The notes below the pieces were generated by a model. It did not search any database. It saw nothing but the letters and a program-made list of their open reading frames with translations, and was not told the origin of the DNA. Below are positions 1 through 7,776 of a stretch of DNA of 44,335 bases, piece after piece (positions within the stretch are counted from its first letter, which is position 1; each line of letters opens with the position of its first letter). This DNA is from Gracilaria caudata (lineage: Eukaryota; Rhodophyta; Florideophyceae; Gracilariales; Gracilariaceae), in the NCBI GenBank assembly GCA_030374735.1, contig JASCIV010000117.1:1-44335 (forward strand), given 5' to 3'. A program made the position numbers and the translations under genes.

Positions 1-781
1 TCATGTTTGAGTCTTTCGCGTTTGAGTTTTATGCGATTGGAGACTGTTTAGAGGGGTGCAGTGAGAGTCTTATCACATTGACGATCACTCTATGTTTGTT
101 ATGCGTAGAGCTTCAGTAGAAAGCCAGGAGTGTTAGCTTTCAATTGAGGTAAAGAACATTGAAATTGCGTGCGAAACCACTGAGATCTTCGAGGCCCAAG
201 ATGGAAATCCAAGCTTTCTGGTGTTTTGTTCTGAGTTTGATGTAGGCCTGTTAGTTCAGGTTATCGCCCAAGGACTTTCGTGTGTTGAACCTGACTTTCT
301 CTCGCTAAAGATCTTCAAAAAATATGGATTATACACCTAACTGCTAGATCTCAGTTTATCCCGCAAGGAAGTTCTTGCGGTAGACCTGACTATATGGAAG
401 CCAGTGACAACGTGTCTTTGTGGCTGCTGGCATTTCCTTGTCACATTTGTACAGACTTCCGTGCAGAGCTTCAAAACCGGTGAACACTTCGTTCTCTTCT
501 TTGGCGATTCGAGTCCTATGACCCAGCAACCATAATTTTACGAGTACAACCAAGCAAACAAATGAGATAGTGTGAGCATTCTTTTCATCGTTTTAATCTT
601 GGTTCATGAATAAGTGCAACCAAAATGAGGTGAACGTTTTTGATAGCTATCTATTGCTACCGCACTTTTACAACGCGGAAAATTTTAATCATTCTCCTTT
701 CTTCGCGCTTGAAGACTCCATCCCGTGAACCGAGCGTGGTTTGCATCAATCTAGGCAGGGAGAAGATTTTTGACTGGCCGT
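1..781. other. Left flank, no gene recognised
   Basis: Only short open frames occur here, none with a recognisable motif or convincing start. The stretch lies downstream of the minus-strand membrane-protein gene that stops at 782, so its right part is probably that gene's 3' UTR. I see no tRNA, repeat or mobile-element signature. Confidence 0.5.
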
Positions 782-1561
782 CTATTCTATGGATTTTCTC
801 TGTCTACTTATCAAAGCCAAAACGTACAGCTCTGTCAAAATAAGAATGGGATATGTGTAAGTGACGTACATTACCAGGTCTTGCACGAGCTCCGCCAAAG
901 CACCAAAACCCGTCCTTGTTATAATCATCAAATATACCATCATGCCTGGCACGATTCCAATATTAGTAAACAAGCTGAGACGGAGCAACGTCTTGTTCAC
1001 GAATGGTACAGTTATCAAGATGATAATTGCAAGTGCAACACATGTTAATAACATCACAATTCCAATGGTACGTTCACCAGGGTTTGGATGCTCTCGTATG
1101 AACAGGAATATTCCCTGTGCAGCGATGATTGCTGAGAAGGATGCTGTCAGACAGAGAGCAACCAAGAACACGGCAGTTATACTTGGCTGAGTGCATGAAT
1201 ATCGCTTGTAGTAGTCCTCTGCAGCACCCACAACAATCCCTAAAATTGATGCGGCACTAAAAATGTAAACGGCAATCTTGGGATGCTTTTGGTACACTAT
1301 GTAACCACTATGCTTTCTGAGACCCCGAATGATGGTGAACGCATTGTAGATTGCAGATACTGTGTTGAAAACGACTTTGATAACCATATTCTTGGGTTTG
1401 AGTTGACGGAAGTCAGCCTCCCAATTGCAGACCAGTTCCCTGACGGAGCAAAATGATAGGATTACGATTCCTACATAATCGAGAATTAAAGATACAGGGA
1501 GATCTGAGTCATCCAGAGAAACGAAGTCAAAAGATTGCTGGTATCCATCAATAGGAACCAT
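782..1561 (-). CDS. Multi-pass (possibly 7-helix) membrane protein, function unknown
   Basis: This 259-residue product has about seven hydrophobic segments and no cleavable signal peptide. They lie roughly at residues 22-42, 60-80, 97-118, 128-155, 165-188, 197-222 and 232-252. A short acidic N-terminus and a short basic tail (RQRKSIE) would fit an outside N-terminus and a cytosolic tail, as in seven-helix receptors, but I recognise no receptor motif. The ATG at 1561 is in a weak context (T at -3), so an upstream exon is possible. The gene is divergent from the WWE-UDG-ART gene about 1 kb away. It could be a receptor, a transporter or a structural membrane protein. The membrane nature is clear; the family is not. 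Confidence 0.6.
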   Translation of the reverse strand: MVPIDGYQQSFDFVSLDDSDLPVSLILDYVGIVILSFCSVRELVCNWEADFRQLKPKNMVIKVVFNTVSAIYNAFTIIRGLRKHSGYIVYQKHPKIAVYIFSAASILGIVVGAAEDYYKRYSCTQPSITAVFLVALCLTASFSAIIAAQGIFLFIREHPNPGERTIGIVMLLTCVALAIIILITVPFVNKTLLRLSLFTNIGIVPGMMVYLMIITRTGFGALAELVQDLVMYVTYTYPILILTELYVLALISRQRKSIE

Positions 1562-2605
1562 TAAGGCACCTCACTGACTAAGCAGAACGAAGCGAATTCG
1601 AAGCGGTGTTCAAGTTGTTTTTTCGTATGTTTCGATTGCCAAAATTCGGGTGAGATGCTGCGATCAGGATTGATGGTTGCGTTGACTGCGAACAAAGTCG
1701 CCTTTCGTATCTCCAGGGTGGTACTCGAATTGGGTCACCCTGAGGCTCGCTGCAGATTAAGTAATCTTTAGGGATGTAACTGAAACTCTGTCTGCGCAGT
1801 CCAACTGGGCATGTATGAGGCTCTGAAAGGCTCAGACGTGCCGATTTGGACCGGACAGACAGATACTTGTTGAAATGACGCAATTGCGTTGCGATACACG
1901 TGCATTGTGCGCTGCGGAATAATCTCCCCGTGAGCTCCTAACTGCTCGGGTAGATAACATTACCAACGGTAACTGAAGTGCAGCAAAGCTTCAGCCATGC
2001 TATTGTTAGCCCTCAACATCCGGCAAGCCCGCAGCTTTCGACAACGTACTCAGCTAAGGTTAGGAGTGCATATAAAACAACTACGACTCAACACAACGTG
2101 TTGGCCAACAGCAATGCACCAACAAAGGAATAAAACCTTTTTTGTTTCAACGCTTATGCGAAAGAGAGGAGGGAGCGTTGGCTGCTGGTCCCAGGAGGAG
2201 GATCGCGATGACCAGGAGAGACCACGACCGAAGGAGATGGGGCACGAAATCCGGAGTTGATCTATTTGTACTCGATCATTTTGGGACCAGATCAGCTTAC
2301 GTAAATGCTTTCCAGCCACGTGACATGTTCCGCCATGCCAAAAACATTAGAAAAAAATCACGTGATGTCCAGTCACAACGGCTGTCACGTTATACACGTC
2401 ACAAGCCAGAAGGACGCGGCATCCTGCCGGACATCGCATGATCGGCGGATGTGTTGCCGCCTCCCGATCCCTTTAGGTCGCTGCTTGCGCTTCTCTGCAT
2501 ATCTCCATCCCCAGCGACTACAAAGCGTTTTCTTCATCTCATCCATCATGAGCCTTCGAGCTACCCCAAATTACAACGTTCTCGAACCCCACAACAAAAC
2601 CGGAC
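1562..2605. other. Divergent intergenic region between membrane protein and WWE-UDG-ART gene
   Basis: About 1 kb separates two genes read in opposite directions, so it should hold both promoters. Short frames in it look random. A TATAAA-like element lies near 2070-2076, about 530 bp upstream of the plus-strand ATG. A cluster of CACGTG/ACGT cores lies at 2317-2400 and is listed separately. Confidence 0.5.
2317..2400. promoter_or_regulatory. Cluster of CACGTG / ACGT-core elements
   Basis: Two perfect CACGTG palindromes (2317-2322 and 2359-2364, the second inside TCACGTGA) and two further CACGT cores (2386-2390, 2395-2399) fall within about 85 bp. They end roughly 205 bp upstream of the WWE-UDG-ART start codon. 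CACGTG is the G-box/E-box bound by bZIP and bHLH proteins in plants, algae and fungi. The motifs are seen directly; that they regulate the downstream gene is inference. Confidence 0.4.
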
Positions 2606-4506
2606 ATGGTTTGGCAGTATCTTCTACCGGTGCCCGAGCACGGAAAGCCCGCTGGATGGCATCCATACACCGTAGAAGCCTCCGAGAAACTCTCTCAACT
2701 TCAGCTTCAGGCGCTCCAAAACAACTCCAAACGCACAGTATATCACGTTAAATCGGGATTCTATTCGTACGAAGTTAACGTCCTATCCCTCACCCAGCGC
2801 AATCTCACCAGCGGAAAGCTTCGTCAGATCCGTCAGTATTCAGAGAGATCTTCGGAGCCGCCGTCAAAGAAACAGCGTTGTGCCCCACTTGCATTGGAAG
2901 GCCTTTTCGGAGGTGGTTGTGCTCACGTTTGGGAACCGCTTCTTAGCCCGTTTCTCCGCGATTTGCAATCAGCAGAAGCTTTTATCGGTAGTGGAAGAAG
3001 TTCTTCTATCGTGCCTGTACGGGAGCTCACATTTCAGGCTATCAAACCACTTCCACCGGCGGACTGGCGAGTTGTCGTACTCGGACAGAATCCAGTATGT
3101 TCCACTACGTTTCCAACATTGAGCATCATGTATTTGAAGAAATCTAACTGCCTTGCTGAACATCCACGTACTTCTTAATCCTACAGTATCCGCGGTTGCA
3201 GTCTGCTACTGGGGTAGCTATGTTTGATGCAGCTTTCGATGACTGGAAAAGCAAGAAGTTTGGTACAACTGTTTCAATGCGTTGCATAATCAAGGCGGCA
3301 GCTATGGCCAAATACTCAATAGATAAGAAGGCGACGGCAAATGAGCTACGTTCTCTAATGGCAGAAAAGCACGTCGTTTCGCCTCCGCAATGGTTTCAGG
3401 CAATGCTTGCTCAGGGCATACTCTTGATGAATGCTTCGCTTACAATTGGTGGGCCTTTCTCCCATGCTACCCATGCAAAGTTCTGGCGCCCTGTTATTGA
3501 GCGCATTATAGCGGAAATTTTCAGGGCTAAGACAAAACTACCAGACTCTGACAACCGCCGAGCACTGGTCTTCCTTTGGTGGGGCTCAGTGGCAAAGAAG
3601 ATGAAGAAATCCATATGCAACTTGATGGAAAAGTTCCCTGACATATCCGTGAGGCATATCGATTGGTTTAATCCCGCTGCCCAAAGTGATAAGTTCTGCC
3701 AGGCGCCGCCTCATTTTCTTGAGGTAAACAAACAGATGAACGCCCTTGGAATGCAACCAGTCGACTGGTTACCGACGGAAGATTGGCTTAATGGCCCTGG
3801 AGCTACGTCTAGTGCGTTCGGAGAGTTCATTACGAACACGAAAGAGTTGCACCAAATGTTCCTTGAAAGACTGCAAAGTGGACTGGAAACGGGGGAGAAC
3901 TTAGAGCCCATCACAGGTGTTCGCAAGACGAAACTGAAAGGCATCGTGGAAGCATGCGCTCATATTGGTCTCTCTTCAGCCGCTCAGTATTCTCTGACTG
4001 CAGCAAAGTCAATGGCGGCAGAGTCGAATCTAAGCCAGGACGAAAAAGCTGCTGTGCACTTGTACACAGGGAATACTCTATACTCAAGATTGAACAGGGC
4101 ATTGAGAGGGGCTGATAGGACAAAAGTTCAAAGCTACTATTCGTATCTATTGCTGTTCTTGCTGGCGCACGATAAGATTTCGCCGGCAAAGGGTATTCAT
4201 GAACTATATCGCGGCATATCGAAGGACCTGAGTAAGTCTTACGCCAAGGGCAAAGTTGTGACGTGGTGGGGCGTTTCGAGTTGTTCATCAGATAAGGAAG
4301 TTTCACAGTCGTTTGCTGGGACTGGAACTTTGTTTCTTATCAGACCAAAGACTGCTGTACCAATCATGGAATTATCTGCGTTTTGTTCAGAGAAAGAATA
4401 CGTTCTGGCTCCTGGGACGCGGCTAGAGGTTACAAAAGTCGAGAAGGAACATGGTATATTCAAAGTATACATGGCAGAAGTTGATGGTGAGAGACTCGTA
4501 AGCTAG
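2606..4506 (+). CDS. WWE - uracil-DNA-glycosylase-like - ADP-ribosyltransferase fusion protein
   Basis: Two exons, 2606-3094 and 3187-4506, encode 602 residues. The ATG has G at -3 and +4. Residues 1-80 form a WWE domain (W3, W18-x2-Y21, YEVN, then TQRNLTSGKLRQIR), a fold that binds iso-ADP-ribose units. Residues 87-91 (SKKQR) may be a nuclear signal. Residues about 107-357 follow family-1 uracil-DNA glycosylase: WEPLL, VVVLGQNPYP, LLMNASLTI (N245), SHATHAKFW, FLWWG and a final PVDWLP. The water-activating Asp of GQDPYH is Asn162, and the HPSPLS loop reads NPAAQS (N325). Residues about 420-598 form an arginine-type ART with YRG (R505), VSSCS (S527-S530) and EKEYVL (E565-x-E567), the R-S-ExE triad. 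A nuclear DNA-lesion or nucleotide sensor that ADP-ribosylates targets is a reasonable inference. The architecture is well supported; its activity is unknown. Confidence 0.88.
3095..3186 (+). other. Intron 1 of WWE-UDG-ART gene (92 nt)
   Basis: Donor CCA|GTATGT and acceptor CCTACAG|TAT, phase 0. The intron contains in-frame stops. Removing it joins GQNP to YPR within the glycosylase active-site loop, exactly where family members are continuous, which strongly supports the splice. Confidence 0.9.
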
Positions 4507-4618
4507 AAATGGTATTCAGCTATATTTAGTTCTCGAAATTTACAACGGTAGACGTCTGCAGAAGTAGTTCAGGTTGAAGTGAGAAATAGCCTCATGATTA
4601 CCTTTCTTGGCATTAGCT

Positions 4619-6775
4619 TTATGTCTCTGTAAAATCTTCTGTGCTGCTTTCGACTCTCTCATTGTCACAGAGAGGCCCTAGCAAACAGTCATCTCCGATG
4701 AGCTCCTTCATTGCAACGTACGCGACGTCATCGAAATGAGTCACGTATTGCCTCAATATAAGATGTAACAAGGTAGTTAAAGCAGCGCTAATAATCAACC
4801 AACCATGAGGAACACGATAATCTCTCCTTACTGCCATCACTCTGTCTATCTGACCAAATGTGTACGGTGCAGTTTGCACCCAAGGTGGGCCAGTAGAGTT
4901 AAGTACAAGGTCTAGATTTCGTAGCTCAGAGGCGACTGCGTCTCTGATCGTCTCCAGCGATTCTTTCCAGTGGTGCACGTGCTGGAAAGTCATGCTCGTG
5001 ATTTGGCCGCTAGAACCAAAATGCATTGAGCCCGACCATAGCGTTAGATTCGTACTCAGTGCCGGGTATCCCAAACGGACACGAAAGCGGTTCAAAATTC
5101 CGTTTAACATCTCGTTCCGAGCTTGATCAGTCATCAGTTCCGGGCGAAATGGGATCGTCTTGTGGTCTATTCCGCTAACGTCTCGCACAAACGTGGACAG
5201 TTCTATTACCTCCTGACTCCCATTCTGAGATGTAACCCCAAAAAGCGTGACGCCCGATCCGTAAAACACTTGAACCTCGAGCACGGCGCGCAATGGAGGC
5301 AACGTCCACGTTGAATTCAGTTTCACGCACTTGAGAACTTTACCGAACTGATGCAATCCACGAGACGGCACGAAGAAGTCATCACAGTCACTTCTGAATG
5401 CATCCTGCTGCCGCGATTGAACCTTGCCCCCTTCCAGCGACAGAATGGGATCAAAGTTCGACTCGGACGAAAAGTTAGATCGAACCTGACTCCCTGCTAG
5501 CACAGTGCCTAACTCAACGGCATATAGAGCGACCAGGGCAAGAAGCGGAATGACAAAATAAGTCTTTCTGAAACCGAGAGTCGCTCGCGAACCAGAGTTA
5601 CCCGGGGGTGCTGGATATGGTTCGCGCCTCGTAAACGTACGATAAAGATGTCGAAAAGAAGATAGACGAGAAAATATTATGTACGAGGAGTATCCACGTT
5701 GATGAATGCCATTCGTGGCGTAGATAAGTCCGCTGATAATGGTATACAGTTGAGAAATAATGATTAAAGAGGCGATACCTGCAATATAATCGTTTGCTAT
5801 CTCACTGGTAGTGAACATGTTGAAGCGAGACAACGCAGGGACGGAAAAAGGCTCACGATTGGGAATGATTTGCGACGTGAGCTGTAGAAGCGTGGGGTCA
5901 GGAGGAGCAGGTGATTCTATACCCACAAATTGCGGGGTTGAAGAGTTTGAGAGAGATGCTGAATCAGATGTTGGAACTGAAGGAACCTCCTCACTCGGAA
6001 TCACAGTTTCGAAAGCAAGCAAACTGCGAGAGACGCACATGGGCGCGAGTACAGCGGGTAGAGTTGGTCCATCTTGAAACGAGAAGGTACTATCCAAATC
6101 GAAACGTATGGACGCACATACCTCATCGGGGTTGGAGCACTCTGCTGTGACAGAGCAAGAAGCGAAGAGAATGGGGGTGCACACGCAAGGGAAAATGGAG
6201 TCTTCGCAAATGGTCAGTTTGTTAAACTGAGAATCAAAAACAGCACGTGAAAGACAGCTTCGCTCTCCCCGACAGTCAGATAAGAAGAAGCATCTGTCTC
6301 CTGTGAGGCCTTCACCCGCTAACGGTGGTATGGTAGGTACGGGTGTCTGCAAAATTGGAAGGGGTCGCTCTAGACCTCCGTAATACTTTGATGAAAGACA
6401 TTTGCCGGATTTCAGTCCGTAGATTGGAGTCCAAAAACAAAATTCGCCACGATCGCAGTCCGAAGAGGATTGACAGGTGAAGTTGGCAAACCTTGAATCC
6501 TTCTTACACACGCATGGAGGAGATCTGCAGTTGACACAAGCTCGAGGTTCAACGCATTCCACGGATGCGAAGCAGTCGTCGTCGGTCATGCCAGAAATGT
6601 TGGACGGCAGCGGATGCACCCATTGAGGCCACTCTGGGTGCAATAGAGAAAGCACGCGGACTACATCATCGTGGGTGACTAGAGACTGAGCGGCGACTTC
6701 ACGCTGAGCTGAATGGAATTTGAGAATAGTGAGCAGGAACAGTGTGGACAGGAGCACTTGATGCAAGAACGCCAT
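4619..6775 (-). CDS. Secreted-ectodomain membrane protein with Cys-rich N-terminus, unknown family
   Basis: The product has 718 residues. The ATG lies in an ACCATGG context and opens a signal peptide (about residues 1-23). Residues about 55-245 are rich in Cys (CxxCRSPPCVCKK, SSDCDRGEFCFW and similar), which suggests disulfide-bonded modules. A Ser/Pro/Thr-rich linker follows. Hydrophobic segments near 325-350, 402-425 and 657-680 would span the membrane. Between the last two lies a second, probably extracytosolic, domain with several N-x-S/T sites. The C-terminus is short and acidic. The gene converges on the WWE-UDG-ART gene with only 112 bp between stops. The layout (signal peptide, ectodomain, three helices) resembles the paralogous pair at 14.7 and 19.3 kb, but I see no clear sequence match. 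A surface receptor or scaffold is possible. Confidence 0.75.
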   Translation of the reverse strand: MAFLHQVLLSTLFLLTILKFHSAQREVAAQSLVTHDDVVRVLSLLHPEWPQWVHPLPSNISGMTDDDCFASVECVEPRACVNCRSPPCVCKKDSRFANFTCQSSSDCDRGEFCFWTPIYGLKSGKCLSSKYYGGLERPLPILQTPVPTIPPLAGEGLTGDRCFFLSDCRGERSCLSRAVFDSQFNKLTICEDSIFPCVCTPILFASCSVTAECSNPDEVCASIRFDLDSTFSFQDGPTLPAVLAPMCVSRSLLAFETVIPSEEVPSVPTSDSASLSNSSTPQFVGIESPAPPDPTLLQLTSQIIPNREPFSVPALSRFNMFTTSEIANDYIAGIASLIIISQLYTIISGLIYATNGIHQRGYSSYIIFSRLSSFRHLYRTFTRREPYPAPPGNSGSRATLGFRKTYFVIPLLALVALYAVELGTVLAGSQVRSNFSSESNFDPILSLEGGKVQSRQQDAFRSDCDDFFVPSRGLHQFGKVLKCVKLNSTWTLPPLRAVLEVQVFYGSGVTLFGVTSQNGSQEVIELSTFVRDVSGIDHKTIPFRPELMTDQARNEMLNGILNRFRVRLGYPALSTNLTLWSGSMHFGSSGQITSMTFQHVHHWKESLETIRDAVASELRNLDLVLNSTGPPWVQTAPYTFGQIDRVMAVRRDYRVPHGWLIISAALTTLLHLILRQYVTHFDDVAYVAMKELIGDDCLLGPLCDNERVESSTEDFTET

Positions 6776-7776
6776 GGTAAGGCTTTCGCTTGCGGTGGGC
6801 AGAACAAACGAGGATAATTTTGTTCATATGTATGCTAGCAAGAGTTCGCTGCCTAGCTTGTAGCAGAATGTCAAACCTGAGCACAAAACAGTGCTTCTGC
6901 CGCCAACAGGATTAGATTGTTACGAAACTGGTGTATTCCTGAAGCTACCAATGAGATGAACGGAACAAGCATCGAGATGAGCCGGCGCACATGTTTAGCA
7001 GTAGTCATGATACGGTTCGCATGTGCATGCCATGCACTGCATGGCCCTCGTCTCTCTACTCGCTTCGTGCGAGCAATCTCCAGGATGGACTAACAATTTT
7101 GCACTCTGTTGGTAAACATGAAGTTTATTGGCTTGAACTCAAGAGCGCCATGATGATCAACTGTCACCAAGGCCTTCCACGCATCCGTAACGAGAACGCT
7201 CGTAGGATGCATCGCGCCTCATGAGGTTTGCTGCTGCTGCAGCTTGTCACTGCCAGCCCGTTAGCTCATTACAGTGTATGACGTCTTCTCAATCGCCAAA
7301 AAGCTGTCTGCTTTCTCATTAAAATGTTGGAAACAGAACTTATTTCTGTAATCGACGCGACGAAGCCGGTATGCACAGACAGCAACTGTCGCCCCTGTAT
7401 ATCAGCCTCAGCCGTGCTTGATCAGAACTTTAATTCACGTCTGATGTGCGTAGCCTCCCTGGCGCGGGCAAAAGAGTCCCAAGACGATTGCCTGCAACAC
7501 GTCCAGCAGCGTTCAGGCAACGTACACCACCATCCCCCCCCTGCTGGTGTGAAGGTAGAGCTCGTACATAACAGCTGAATTTGAATTCATTAGAGCTGCC
7601 CAGCATGGGACAACCACAAAACTGTTTGCGAGCTCTGAGCGTCTTTCCATTAGAACAAAAGCTGAGTGCTCTGCAAACAACTGCCCGCGGTAAAGAAAGT
7701 AGACCTCTCGCAAACGCTCGCTTCGAATCCTGTACGAGAGAACAAGTTTCTGAGTTATTCTGAGTTCTTCCTGACC
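6776..7776. other. Divergent intergenic region
   Basis: This 1 kb lies between the starts of the Cys-rich membrane protein (-) and the monooxygenase-Hog gene (+) and should carry both promoters. The short frames in it (6991-7224, 7324-7578, 7513-7713) show no domain, signal peptide or good start context. I see no repeat or RNA gene. Confidence 0.5.
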
